Below, one piece after another: positions 1 to 7,837 of a stretch of DNA of 64,000 bases. The translations under genes were made by a program, and so were the position numbers. This DNA comes from UBA4363 sp002393965. GTDB lineage: Bacteria; Bacteroidota; Bacteroidia; Bacteroidales; Paludibacteraceae. The stretch covers positions 1-64,000 of the forward strand of contig CAMNLA010000016.1 in assembly GCA_946542925.1 (NCBI GenBank). The letters are read 5' to 3'. Below the pieces are notes generated by a model that worked only from the letters and a program-made list of their open reading frames with translations, was not told the DNA's origin and did not search any database. Positions within the stretch are counted from its first letter, which is position 1; every line of letters begins with the position of its first letter.

Positions 1-112
1 CCCTGTATAGAACGGTAGTTCTAAAATAGTCCCGTAGGGACGACAGAATACAGGCAGGGGTTTCAACCCCTGTTATAAAACGCCTCTTCCATACAGAACT
101 CCGTAGGAGCGT
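1..112. repeat. Non-coding mosaic of short stem-loops
   Basis: This stretch has no convincing gene. It contains three small hairpins in a row: gtccc/gggac at 29-41, caggggtt/aacccctg at 55-72, and ctcc/ggag around 103-112. Such chains of short palindromes are common between genes in Bacteroidota and probably form a repeat family, but no second copy lies in this window. The function is unknown. Confidence 0.4.
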
Positions 113-189
113 CACCTTCCCCTCCGCCCAATTTTGGAGCAAGCCGAGAGGAGAACAAATTTATTTGTTATTCCGAGGCGCCGCCCAAA

Positions 190-231
190 ATGTCTTGTGA
201 AACAAGACAAAATGTCTTGTAAAACAAGACA
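190..231. repeat. Two tandem palindromic 22-bp units
   Basis: The 8-bp palindromic pair tgtcttgt/acaagaca occurs twice in tandem, at 191-209 and 213-231, with 3-nt loops (gaa and aaa). Each unit can fold alone, and arms can also pair across units. The downstream stretch 232-323 is a pyrimidine-rich run of CTCCATC-like heptamers (about 264-314) with no gene. Confidence 0.6.
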
Positions 232-263
232 AACACAAAGCCCCGTTAACCAATCGTTTGACA

Positions 264-314
264 CTCCCATTCATCCCCCTCCATCCCTCTCCATCTCCCT
301 CCATCCTCCCCTTG
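264..314. repeat. CTCCATC-type pyrimidine-rich degenerate repeat
   Basis: The plus strand is almost purely C and T with A at regular steps, built from imperfect copies of CTCCATC or CCATCCCT. It lies just beyond the terminator of the mrp gene. It is low-complexity DNA without coding character and could arise by slippage. Confidence 0.5.
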
Positions 315-316
315 AT

Positions 317-359
317 AAAAAATGCGGGACGGCAATTTAAAATGAAATTGCCGTCCCGC
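317..359 (-). terminator. Intrinsic terminator of mrp
   Basis: A perfect 15-bp stem (324-338 with 345-359) has a 6-nt loop. On the minus strand it is followed by a run of six T (complement of 317-322). It lies 20 bp after the mrp stop codon, so it ends the minus-strand transcript. Confidence 0.88.
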
Positions 360-378
360 TGCTGTATTTTCTCGTACT

Positions 379-1446
379 TTACTTCTTTTTGGTCGCCTCA
401 AGCACTTTTCCAGCCAGTTGGATGAAAGCCTGCGACGTCGGATTATTGGCATCCTGCGACGCGACAGGCGCGCCTGCGTCGCCACTCTCACAGACTGATT
501 GTACCAGTGGAATCTGCGCCAGCAACGGAACATTCAGTTCCTCGGCCAACTTCTTGCAGCCCTCTTTGCCGAATATGTAGTATTTATTCTCCGGTAGTTC
601 GGCAGGAGTGAACCACGCCATGTTTTCCACCAACCCCAGAATCGGCACGTTCACTTTGTCATTCATGAACATCTCCAAACCCTTTCTCGCATCGGCTAAC
701 GCTACTTCCTGTGGGGTCGATACGACAATCGCTCCGGATATCTTGAGCGTCTGGATCAGCGTGAGGTGAATGTCCGACGTGCCAGGAGGCATGTCCAGAA
801 TCAGATAGTCAAGTTCTCCCCAGTTGCCCTCGTTGATCAACTGCTTGATCGCTGACGTTGCCATCGCGCCGCGCCAGAGTAATGCCTTGCCTGGATCGAC
901 GAAAAATCCGATCGACAACATCTTCACCCCGTATTTCTCCGCTGGTTCTATCATGTCCGCACCTTCTACCTTTACAAGGTACGGACGCGCATCTTCCACA
1001 CCGAACATCTTCGGAACCGACGGACCGAAGATATCAGCGTCAAGCAACCCCACGGAGAACCCTAACCGGGCTAACGCCACGGAGAGGTTGGCAGCCACGG
1101 TGGACTTGCCTACACCACCCTTGCCAGACGAGACGGCGATGATATGCTTCACCCCTTTCAGCGGCTCTTCCGCTTTTACCTTCGGCTGCTGTTTGGTCTT
1201 GACCTGTATGTTGCCCTGTATGTCCACGTCCTTTCCTACATAGGTCAGAATGGCTGTCTCGGCTGCTTTGACAACCGATTTGATGAAGGGATCCGTCGGG
1301 CGTTCGAAGATGAGTGAGAACGTTACCTTATTCCCTTCGATGCGTATGTCATCTTCTACCATCTCGTTCTCCACGAGCGTCTTCCCGTTTCCTGGATAGC
1401 GTACTTGGCTGAGGGCTTCGGTGATGAGTTTCGGATAAATAGTCAT
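379..1446 (-). CDS. mrp: Mrp/NBP35-family P-loop ATPase, iron-sulfur carrier
   Basis: This 355-residue protein is a cytosolic Mrp (ApbC) family ATPase that binds and delivers iron-sulfur clusters to apoproteins. Residues 1-75 form a MIP18/DUF59 domain. The deviant Walker A motif GKGGVGKST is at 108-116, followed by the DADIFGPS and DMPPGTSD motifs typical of the family. The usual CxxC cluster-bridging pair after VENMAWF is absent; the sequence there reads TPAELPENKYYIFG. As far as recalled this form is usual in Bacteroidota homologues, so cluster binding may differ. The gene follows trmB by 17 bp and ends at a strong terminator. Family assignment is secure; the precise client proteins are not known. 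Confidence 0.95.
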   Translation of the reverse strand: MTIYPKLITEALSQVRYPGNGKTLVENEMVEDDIRIEGNKVTFSLIFERPTDPFIKSVVKAAETAILTYVGKDVDIQGNIQVKTKQQPKVKAEEPLKGVKHIIAVSSGKGGVGKSTVAANLSVALARLGFSVGLLDADIFGPSVPKMFGVEDARPYLVKVEGADMIEPAEKYGVKMLSIGFFVDPGKALLWRGAMATSAIKQLINEGNWGELDYLILDMPPGTSDIHLTLIQTLKISGAIVVSTPQEVALADARKGLEMFMNDKVNVPILGLVENMAWFTPAELPENKYYIFGKEGCKKLAEELNVPLLAQIPLVQSVCESGDAGAPVASQDANNPTSQAFIQLAGKVLEATKKK

Positions 1447-1463
1447 GGTCTTTGTTTTAGGTA

Positions 1464-2252
1464 TTATTTGCCGGATTGTTGCGGCGTTCGTTTTTCACGC
1501 CCGTACGAGCGGTATGCGTCAAATTCAATTTCTTCTTCAGGTTCTTCGTACGACGCCCCCTCCGGTAGCGGGCGGAAACGCAGGTATTTGATGCTTAACC
1601 CACGCCCAAGCCACTGCTTTTCGTAATGGGTCTGTATGGATGTCAATTCTTCCTGCTGGCGTTCGTCCGCTACGGGACGGTGATACAGGTCGTCGGAGAC
1701 CAGTTCCGGTGCAATACCGTTTTTCTCCAACAGTAATGTGGTGTACGTGTACAGGAACGGACTGTCCGTCTTCAGGTGGATGACTCCGTCCGGTTTGAGG
1801 AAGCGGGCATACTGCAGGAGGAAGCTGGATGAGGTAAGGCGTTTGTTGCGCTTTTTCATCTGCGGGTCCGGAAAGGTAATCCAGATTTCCGATACCTCAT
1901 TCTGAGCAAAGAACTGTGCGATGAGTTCAATGCGCGTGCGAAGGAATGCAACATTCTTTAGACCTTCTTCCAGCGACTCCTTCGCTCCGGAGTACATGCG
2001 TGCTCCTTTTATATCGACACCGATGAAGTTCTTCTCTGGGAACTGACGCGCCAGACCTACGGCATAGTCGCCATGTCCGCAGCCCAACTCAACGACGATG
2101 GGGTTCTCGTTCCCAAAGAAGTCTTTCGCCCAGTTCCCGCGCAGGGGAAAGTCTCCCTGTGGATGCGAAGAGTCGAAATGATGGATCTCAGGCTGGAAAA
2201 CATGAGGATAGGTCGCCATAAGTGCGAACTTCGCCAACTTGTTCTTGCTCAT
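1464..2252 (-). CDS. trmB: tRNA (guanine-N7-)-methyltransferase
   Basis: TrmB makes m7G46 in the variable loop of tRNAs using S-adenosylmethionine. The 262-residue sequence shows the SAM motif VVELGCGHGDYAVGLAR around residues 54-70, the acidic loop GVDIKGARMY, and the family motif WITFPDPQMKKRNKRL that contacts tRNA. The N-terminal 35 residues are a short extension with basic and aromatic residues, as in other Bacteroidota TrmB proteins. It is probably co-transcribed with mrp, 17 bp downstream. A hairpin with a T-run on the same strand ends only about 18 bp before its ATG. Confidence 0.95.
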   Translation of the reverse strand: MSKNKLAKFALMATYPHVFQPEIHHFDSSHPQGDFPLRGNWAKDFFGNENPIVVELGCGHGDYAVGLARQFPEKNFIGVDIKGARMYSGAKESLEEGLKNVAFLRTRIELIAQFFAQNEVSEIWITFPDPQMKKRNKRLTSSSFLLQYARFLKPDGVIHLKTDSPFLYTYTTLLLEKNGIAPELVSDDLYHRPVADERQQEELTSIQTHYEKQWLGRGLSIKYLRFRPLPEGASYEEPEEEIEFDAYRSYGREKRTPQQSGK

Positions 2253-2269
2253 ACGGATGTTCTGATTCT

Positions 2270-2321
2270 AAAAAAAACGATGACCAGCTATTCCCTCTCA
2301 AAAAAAGTGTGACTGGTCATC
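2270..2321 (-). terminator. Minus-strand hairpin with T-run upstream of trmB
   Basis: The arms gatgaccag (2279-2287) and ctggtcatc (2313-2321) pair perfectly over a 25-nt loop, and on the minus strand the stem runs into a T-rich tract (complement of 2270-2277). It probably ends the sufE-ricT-gldH transcript. It is so close to trmB that it could instead act as an attenuator in the trmB leader. Confidence 0.65.
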
Positions 2322-2326
2322 TTTGT

Positions 2327-2503
2327 TTAGTCAACTATCGGTTCTCGAAGTAGTTCACTTCTCCCAAGGATGCTGTTTACAAACTCCTCAGCCTTGCCGG
2401 GTTTCTCGTTGTCCAACGACGCATAGTGGGAGATGATGCCCGCACAATTCTTTGATACTTTTATGATAAAATGTTTAGGTTTTACAATAATATATCGTAT
2501 GAC
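2327..2503 (-). pseudogene. Start-less coding-like frame, about 58 codons
   Basis: Translating the minus strand from 2503 to the TAA at 2327-2329 gives an uninterrupted protein-like sequence. It contains KPKHFIIKVSKNCAG and later DNEKPGKAEEFVNSILGR. No ATG, GTG or TTG opens this frame; only ATT and ATA codons are available. It begins just after the gldH stop and ends directly before a terminator on the same strand. It could be a decayed 3' fragment of a gene or a small gene with a rare start codon. The family is not recognised. Confidence 0.35.
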
Positions 2504-2511
2504 GATATTTC

Positions 2512-2985
2512 TCAGTCGTTGCGGAGCACCTCCAGACCGATGTCGTTGACTCCCGTTAGCAGGGAGTCTCGCATCCCGTGCCGGATCTCAATGTGGTACG
2601 TGCCCTTTTGTGTAAAACGCACCTTCGGCAGATAGAGCAGCGACATCTCCTGCATCGAACCGAAACCGTTTCCAAGCCACGCTCCGGAGTTGTCCGCAAG
2701 GATACACTCGAGAGAGTCTTTCTCAATACGACCGTCAGGACGCTGCAGGCTCGTGAACAACCATAGGTTCTGGTATGGATACGTGGTGTGATGACGCACG
2801 TTGATCAGCGCCGTGTAGGTGCACGACACGTCGTCAATGGTCACGTCAAAACGGCTGACCGAGTCCTTGCTCCACCCTTCGGGATCGAGCTCTTGGGACA
2901 GGTCGGCGATTCTCGTTCCGTTCTCACAGGAAGAAAGTATCGTTGCTGCGATGACGCTGAAGATGAGTAGGAGATGTTTATGCAT
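2512..2985 (-). CDS. gldH: GldH-like gliding motility lipoprotein
   Basis: The protein has 157 residues from the ATG at 2985. It has a lipoprotein signal peptide with lipobox LSSC (Cys about residue 19), so it should be lipidated and exported. The body (LSQELDPEGWSKDSVSRF, then ALINVRHHTTYPYQNLWL) matches the GldH family of Bacteroidota. That family was named from gliding mutants but is also present in non-gliding gut species. An upstream in-frame ATG at 3093 was rejected because it puts 36 basic residues before the signal peptide. The chosen ATG overlaps the stop of the RicT-like gene by 8 bp, which suggests translational coupling. Confidence 0.85.
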   Translation of the reverse strand: MHKHLLLIFSVIAATILSSCENGTRIADLSQELDPEGWSKDSVSRFDVTIDDVSCTYTALINVRHHTTYPYQNLWLFTSLQRPDGRIEKDSLECILADNSGAWLGNGFGSMQEMSLLYLPKVRFTQKGTYHIEIRHGMRDSLLTGVNDIGLEVLRND

Positions 2986-4201
2986 TGCTTGGGTTGGTTG
3001 ACGGTTGGGATGGGTTGGTCTGTTTCTTCTCCGGCTTCTGACCGTTGCCCGATCGGTTACGACGGTCTGCATGACGGTCGCGTGATCGCTCATGGCGGTC
3101 TTTGCCTCCGCGCTTCTTCTCGCGCTTGTTGTTCTTGTCGAAACGCGTCAGGCTGTCCTGACCTACGACGTTCTGGAAGTCTGGCGGCGGTGGCGTGTTA
3201 TCTTTCACCTCGATGACAAGCTGCTCCGGCTTGTTGCCTTGCTTGTTCAGCGCAATGATCTCTTTCACTCGGTCAACGGATAGCACGACAAGGTTCGCCG
3301 CCATTCGCTTGTCCGAGGAATAGGTCATCTCGCGCTTGAAGACGTCGGTCTTGAAGTGATACCATGTGCCGTCTATGGTTTCCAGTGGGATGTCTTTTGG
3401 CGGGAAATCCTTGACGGCATCGGCATAGGTGGCGGCCTCGTAGTTGATGCAGCATTTCAACTTTGCACATTGACCCGCAAGCTTCTGAGGATTCAGTGAG
3501 ATGTCCTGATGACGCGCTGCCGAGGTCGAGACAGATACGAAGTTGGACATCCACGACGCACAGCAGAGTTCGCGGCCACACGGACCGATTCCGCCGATAC
3601 GTCCCGCTTCCTGTCGTGCACCGATCTGACGCATCTCAATGCGGACGTGGAAGTTGTCCGCCAACACCTTGATGAGCTGACGGAAGTCAACGCGCGATTC
3701 CGCAATGTAGTAGAAGATGGCTTTGTTTCCGTCACCCTGGTATTCAACGTCTCCGATCTTCATGTTCAGACCCAACTCCTCCGCAATCTGACGCGAACGG
3801 ATCATGGTCTGCTGCTCCAGAGACTTCGACTCCTTCCATTTCTCAAGGTCTGTCGCTCGTGCCTTGCGATAGACGCGCTTGATCTCGAATTTCTCAAAGT
3901 CAATCCGGTTCTTCTGCATCTGCATCAGCACAAGACGACCCACCAGCGTCACTTCTCCTATGTCGTGACCCGGCGACGCCTCCACCGCTACCGTGTCACC
4001 CTTCTCCAGGGGAATGTGCGTGGAGTTTAGATAGTATCCCTTACGGGTGTTCTTGAACTGAACTTCCACAAAGTCGGTGTCGTGCACCGTCTCGGGAAGG
4101 TCCGATAGCCAGTCGAATACCGAAAGTTTCTTGTCGCTCGTGCGGCAACATCCTTTCTTGTTCATACGGCATCCGTCGTTATTGTTGAGCGTGAAATCCA
4201 T
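2978..4201 (-). CDS. ricT: PSP1-domain protein, RicT/YaaT-like
   Basis: This 407-residue cytosolic protein carries a PSP1 domain at about residues 40-290. Cysteine-rich motifs GPCGRELCCASW and GQCAKLKCCINYE are hallmarks of the RicT (YaaT) family. In Bacillus, RicT forms a complex with RicA and RicF that carries iron-sulfur clusters and affects RNA processing. Whether that role holds here is inference. Residues about 350-407 are a low-complexity tail rich in Lys, Arg, Asn and Pro, likely disordered and nucleic-acid binding. In Bacteroidota the gene commonly precedes gldH, as here. It follows sufE by 53 bp. Confidence 0.88.
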   Translation of the reverse strand: MDFTLNNNDGCRMNKKGCCRTSDKKLSVFDWLSDLPETVHDTDFVEVQFKNTRKGYYLNSTHIPLEKGDTVAVEASPGHDIGEVTLVGRLVLMQMQKNRIDFEKFEIKRVYRKARATDLEKWKESKSLEQQTMIRSRQIAEELGLNMKIGDVEYQGDGNKAIFYYIAESRVDFRQLIKVLADNFHVRIEMRQIGARQEAGRIGGIGPCGRELCCASWMSNFVSVSTSAARHQDISLNPQKLAGQCAKLKCCINYEAATYADAVKDFPPKDIPLETIDGTWYHFKTDVFKREMTYSSDKRMAANLVVLSVDRVKEIIALNKQGNKPEQLVIEVKDNTPPPPDFQNVVGQDSLTRFDKNNKREKKRGGKDRHERSRDRHADRRNRSGNGQKPEKKQTNPSQPSTNPSNA

Positions 4202-4254
4202 GGGGCATGTGTGATATGGGGTTTGTTCCAGAGGAGTGAGAGGAGCTGAGCGCC

Positions 4255-4674
4255 TTAAGAACCTTTGGCTTTGAAGGCAACGGCATACAACTTCATCTGT
4301 TTCAGCATCGCCAACATGCCGTTGGATCGCGTCGGCGAGAGATGCTCCTTCAGGCCGATACGGTCAATGAAGTACAGGTCGGAATCGATGATCTCCTCTG
4401 GCGTGTGACCCGAGAGTACATAAACGAACATGGCCGCAATGCCTCCCGCTATCTCGGTGTTGCTCTCGGACTGATAGTAGATTTTGCCGTCTGTATAGTC
4501 CGCCCGGATCCATACCTTGGATTGACAACCTTCGATGAGGTATTCCGGTGTCTTGTATTTGGGGTCAATGTGGGCTCCCTGGCTCTTGTCGATAATCTGC
4601 TGGTATTTGTCAAGCCAGTCATCCAGAAATTCAAATTCAGAGATGATCTCTTCCTGTGCTTCGTTGATGGTCAT
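4255..4674 (-). CDS. sufE: SufE-family cysteine desulfuration protein
   Basis: SufE accepts persulfide sulfur from the cysteine desulfurase SufS and passes it to the SufBCD scaffold. The 139-residue protein has the conserved acceptor Cys50 in LIEGCQSKVWI and the family motif IAGGIAAMFVYVLSGHTPEEI. The tail NGMLAMLKQMKLYA is also typical. It is the first gene of a minus-strand unit with ricT and gldH and has a well-matched promoter upstream. Its partner sufS is 2 kb away in a separate transcript. Confidence 0.95.
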   Translation of the reverse strand: MTINEAQEEIISEFEFLDDWLDKYQQIIDKSQGAHIDPKYKTPEYLIEGCQSKVWIRADYTDGKIYYQSESNTEIAGGIAAMFVYVLSGHTPEEIIDSDLYFIDRIGLKEHLSPTRSNGMLAMLKQMKLYAVAFKAKGS

Positions 4675-4706
4675 GTTTTTAGGACGTGTTCTTTGTCTAA
4701 ATTATG

Positions 4707-4738
4707 CAAAGATAGGTATTTGCAACCGAAAAGGCAAA
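4707..4738 (-). promoter_or_regulatory. Bacteroidota promoter of sufE-ricT-gldH
   Basis: On the minus strand a -33 box TTTG (complement of 4735-4738) is followed after 20 bp by the -7 box TATCTTTG (complement of 4707-4714). This fits the phylum consensus TTTG-N19-21-TAnnTTTG and places transcription start about 25 bp before the sufE ATG. Confidence 0.85.
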
Positions 4739-4988
4739 TAACCCACCTTTGCTCTCTTCCCTCTGTTGGAGGACCTCGACTTCTCCATCCCGCCGACGGG
4801 GAAAAATGTTTTTTTCGGGAAGATCATGTGTAAAAAAACACCATTTTCTTTGTGATTATATATATCTATATATATCTTTACGGCGGTTCGGGTCTGCAAA
4901 AAAAAAACTTGAACCGATCCGTTTTTCTTTTACTTCTCTGCTGCAAAGAGATTGGCTCTGAGGATGTAATGCTTGTCGGGATAAAACG

Positions 4989-5142
4989 GAACCTTTTCGT
5001 TAAGCCAGATGAGCAAAGTCAAACTTGTTTGACTTTGCCATGGCGAGAAAAGGACTAATGAAATTGAACCTTTTCGTTAAGCCAGATGAGCAAAGTCAAA
5101 CTTGTTTGACTTTGCCATGGCGAGAAAAGGACTAATGAAATT
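4989..5142 (+). repeat. Tandem pair of 77-bp hairpin repeats (type A)
   Basis: Two identical 77-bp units, 4989-5065 and 5066-5142, lie head to tail. Each has an outer pair ccttttc/gaaaagg and an inner perfect 12-bp palindrome (gcaaagtcaaac, loop tt, gtttgactttgc). Related units occur at 45526-45603 and 48689-48848, with decayed copies at 21850-21906 and 25944-26014. The rest of the 4675-5230 gap is A+T-rich and shows no gene. Confidence 0.92.
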
Positions 5143-5230
5143 GAACGAAGAATGAAACTTCAGTCAACCCAATTGTAGGAGGGAGGCGACGACAGGCACG
5201 TTTACCCTACTTTTAAAAATACCAATTCTT

Positions 5231-6271
5231 ATGAAAACAATGATGACGAGGGCAGGCTCTCTCCTGCTGTTTCTGATGGGATGCCTCCTGATGGTCTCGT
5301 GCGGTAGCGACAGCGATAGCGATGCTCCTCGCGGGTCAGACCCGATCTCGGGATCTTGGAAGATAATCTCAGCAACGGAAAAGGGCGCTCCGGTCGGAGC
5401 AGTATGTACGTTCAGCGGAACGTCTTCCATCAAGATGACAATGGACGGAACTGAATCCTCCGGAATGTATTCGTACAACGCTTCGACAGGGGCTTTCTCC
5501 CTATCTGTTGACGGTAAAAGCATAGCGGGGACCATTGTCTTCGATGGCGACAACGCAACTCTTACCTACGACTCGGGCAATGGCATGGAGACCATTATGC
5601 TCCAGAAGGAGTCTGGCTCCGGTGGCGAAGGCGGAGACGCCTCGTCTCTCATGATGGGCTCCTGGGTTATCAAGAGCACGACCGTACCAGGTGGCTCTGC
5701 GAACGAGACGGTAATCTTCGGTGATGAAAACGTATATAAGGTGAGCGGAATTTACCTCAGCAACTATTCCTTCTCTGGTTCCGAGGCGGCAAACATCTTT
5801 GCCATCTATGATCTTTTCGGCTACGATGAACTGCAGGGCGAAATTGTCTTCTCGAAGAACGGAAAAGGGGCGCAGCAGGCGGAGATCTCTTGCTATAATC
5901 CGGATGGGGATCCAAACGTGAAATGGATTATCCGCATGACGAAATTTAGTGATTATAACCTTCCGTCAGAATCCCCGACCGCTTCGAAGCCTTATCTCGG
6001 AGATTGGATGCTGCAGAGTTCAACGTTCTCTGGCATGCCTGCAGATTTGGTTGGGCGGATATTCAGATTTACGTCGGACAACCATCTGTTTGTCAACGGA
6101 GACGAAAAACCGCTCTCTCTATCCTACTCGGAGACTTCCGCGGGGAAGAGAATGACAATAACGACTCCAGACGGAACAATCGCAGGAAACGTGACATTCA
6201 GCGGTTCATATATGACCTATGTGTTGGATGGCGGAATGGGTACTATGCAGTTTGCTAATGTTTGGAAATAA
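5231..6271 (+). CDS. Lipoprotein with three tandem lipocalin-like repeats
   Basis: This 346-residue protein starts with a lipoprotein signal peptide whose lipobox is MVSC (Cys about 24), followed by an acidic Ser-Asp linker. The rest is three similar modules of about 85-100 residues starting near 42, 142 and 255. Each opens with a SGSWKI, GSWVIKS or GDWMLQS motif and ends in a beta-rich ITMTKF or GTIVF pattern, like the lipocalin-like domains common in Bacteroidales lipoproteins. It probably sits in the outer membrane and binds a small ligand, but the ligand is unknown. It is a single-gene unit ending at a clear terminator. Upstream lie the tandem 77-bp repeats and no obvious -7 box except a weak TACTTTTA near 5209. 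Confidence 0.75.
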   Translation: MKTMMTRAGSLLLFLMGCLLMVSCGSDSDSDAPRGSDPISGSWKIISATEKGAPVGAVCTFSGTSSIKMTMDGTESSGMYSYNASTGAFSLSVDGKSIAGTIVFDGDNATLTYDSGNGMETIMLQKESGSGGEGGDASSLMMGSWVIKSTTVPGGSANETVIFGDENVYKVSGIYLSNYSFSGSEAANIFAIYDLFGYDELQGEIVFSKNGKGAQQAEISCYNPDGDPNVKWIIRMTKFSDYNLPSESPTASKPYLGDWMLQSSTFSGMPADLVGRIFRFTSDNHLFVNGDEKPLSLSYSETSAGKRMTITTPDGTIAGNVTFSGSYMTYVLDGGMGTMQFANVWK

Positions 6272-6319
6272 ATCAGGCGCTTCCCTTAAATGTAGAAACG
6301 ACAAATAGGAAGAATAGAG

Positions 6320-6352
6320 GCGGTCGGACACTGATTGTCCGACCGCTTTTTT
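6320..6352 (+). terminator. Intrinsic terminator of the lipoprotein gene
   Basis: A perfect 11-bp stem (gcggtcggaca at 6320-6330 with 6336-6346), a 5-nt loop and six T at 6347-6352 lie about 50 bp after the stop codon on the plus strand. Confidence 0.92.
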
Positions 6353-6411
6353 GGTCGTCGTTCGTGGCTCGAAAGGATTCTGGGATACGCCGGACTCCGT
6401 TCGGCATATCC

Positions 6412-6513
6412 CTCACCACGATCCGCTCCCATCCGCTGATGCCTAAGGATATCGTCGTACGTGGATTCGTCATCGATTCGCAAACGGGAGAACTGGAGGA
6501 AATAACGATCTGA
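6412..6513 (+). pseudogene. C-terminal remnant of a beta-carbonic anhydrase
   Basis: This plus-strand frame reads LTTIRSHPLMPKDIVVRG and then FVIDSQTGELEEI before a TGA stop. It matches the conserved end of class II beta-carbonic anhydrases of the Rv1284 type (pattern RRI..NPF..., LRGFVFDVATGKLNEV). The frame stays open upstream to 6262 but that part runs through the lipoprotein terminator and does not resemble the family. The zinc-binding CxDxR and HxxC regions are missing. About 35 codons survive, so it is a decayed gene and not functional as an enzyme. Confidence 0.55.
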
Positions 6514-6584
6514 TCCCTACATCGCTGTTCTTTACTCACCATTCCTTCTGTCCGCTCTGCGAATAAGGGATTCTTCTTCCGTGT

Positions 6585-7805
6585 TTAGTGGTGGAATAGA
6601 CGTATCGCGCGGTCAATGCCTTCGACAAGGATGTCTATGTCTTCTTCCGTATTGTAGATGCCGAAGGAGGCTCTCACCGTACCATCTATGCCGTAGTAGT
6701 CCATCACAGGCTGCGCACAGTGATGACCGGTTCGGACGGCAATGCCCAGTTTGTCAAGAATCGTTCCTAAGTCATACGGATGGATATCGCCGACAAGGAA
6801 GGAGATCAGGCCGCTGCGCTTCTCCGCTCCGCCGATAATTCGCATCTCAGGTATTTCTCCCAATCGACGCAGGGCATAGTCCATGAGACGCTGCTCGTGC
6901 GCGGCGACGGATTCCATCCCGATGCCGTCAATATATTCAAGGGCCGCTGCCAGAGCTGTACTGCCGATGAAGTCCGGCGTGCCCGCCTCAAATTTGTAGG
7001 GAAGCACATTGAACGTTGTCTTCTCAAAACTGACTTTGTCAATCATCTCTCCGCCTCCCTGATAAGGGGGAAGTTTCTCAAGCCACTCCTCTTTGCCATA
7101 TAGGATGCCGATGCCCGCAGGTCCGTAGATCTTGTGGCCCGAGAAGGCAAGAAAGTCAGCATCCAGTTCCTCTACGTCAACGGGAAAGTGGGGGACGGAT
7201 TGCGCTCCGTCAAGGAGCACGGGGATCCCATGGGCATGAGCAAGGCGGATTATCTCGCGCACCGGATTGACCGTGGCAAGGGTGTTCGAGACGTGGGCAA
7301 GCGTGATCAGACGCGTACGAGACGTGATCAGGGATTCCAGTTGCTCCGTCTGCAACGTGCCGTCCTTCCGGATGGGAAGGGCCTTGAGGACGACTCCCCT
7401 GCGCTGTTCAAGCAACTGCCACGGCACAATGTTCGAGTGATGCTCCATGACGGTGGTGAGGATCTCGTCTCCCTCGCTGAGCAACTCACCGAAGGAGGAC
7501 GCAACCAGGTTGATGGATTCCGTCGTGCCGCGAGTGAAGATGATCTCCGAGGTGGAACGGGCATGGATAAATCGACGCACCCTCTCTCGGGCGGATTCAT
7601 GTGCCTCTGTCGCCTCCTGACTGAGGAAGTGAACGCCGCGGTGCACGTTCGCATTGCGGTGAAGATAACCCTCTTTGATGCGGTCAACGACACAGCGTGG
7701 CTTCTGCGTCGTGGCGGCATTGTCAAGATAGGTCAGCGGATGACCGTAAACCGTTTCTTGGAGGATCGGAAAGTCGTTTCGTATCTTTTCTGAGTCAATC
7801 ATCAT
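6585..7805 (-). CDS. sufS: SufS-type cysteine desulfurase
   Basis: SufS is a pyridoxal-phosphate enzyme that removes sulfur from cysteine for iron-sulfur cluster assembly. The 406-residue protein has the group II signatures: LDNAATTQKP near 27, the cofactor Lys225 in FSGHKIYGP, and the persulfide Cys363 in RTGHHCAQP. Length and motifs match SufS better than IscS or NifS. It lies 32 bp after holB on the same strand and is probably co-transcribed with it. The cognate acceptor sufE and the scaffold genes sufBCD are within 12 kb. Confidence 0.96.
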   Translation of the reverse strand: MMIDSEKIRNDFPILQETVYGHPLTYLDNAATTQKPRCVVDRIKEGYLHRNANVHRGVHFLSQEATEAHESARERVRRFIHARSTSEIIFTRGTTESINLVASSFGELLSEGDEILTTVMEHHSNIVPWQLLEQRRGVVLKALPIRKDGTLQTEQLESLITSRTRLITLAHVSNTLATVNPVREIIRLAHAHGIPVLLDGAQSVPHFPVDVEELDADFLAFSGHKIYGPAGIGILYGKEEWLEKLPPYQGGGEMIDKVSFEKTTFNVLPYKFEAGTPDFIGSTALAAALEYIDGIGMESVAAHEQRLMDYALRRLGEIPEMRIIGGAEKRSGLISFLVGDIHPYDLGTILDKLGIAVRTGHHCAQPVMDYYGIDGTVRASFGIYNTEEDIDILVEGIDRAIRLFHH

Positions 7806-7837
7806 TGGGTTTGGTTATGGAGTGTGGTGGGGCTGAG

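Noticed and set aside
4989..5142. Repeats as a CRISPR array
   Set aside because: Only two adjacent full copies without distinct spacers and no cas genes; the units are long hairpins scattered through intergenic DNA.
6262..6513. 83-codon gene directly after the lipoprotein
   Set aside because: The frame overlaps the lipoprotein stop and runs through an intrinsic terminator; only the last 35 codons resemble a protein family, so it is treated as a remnant.
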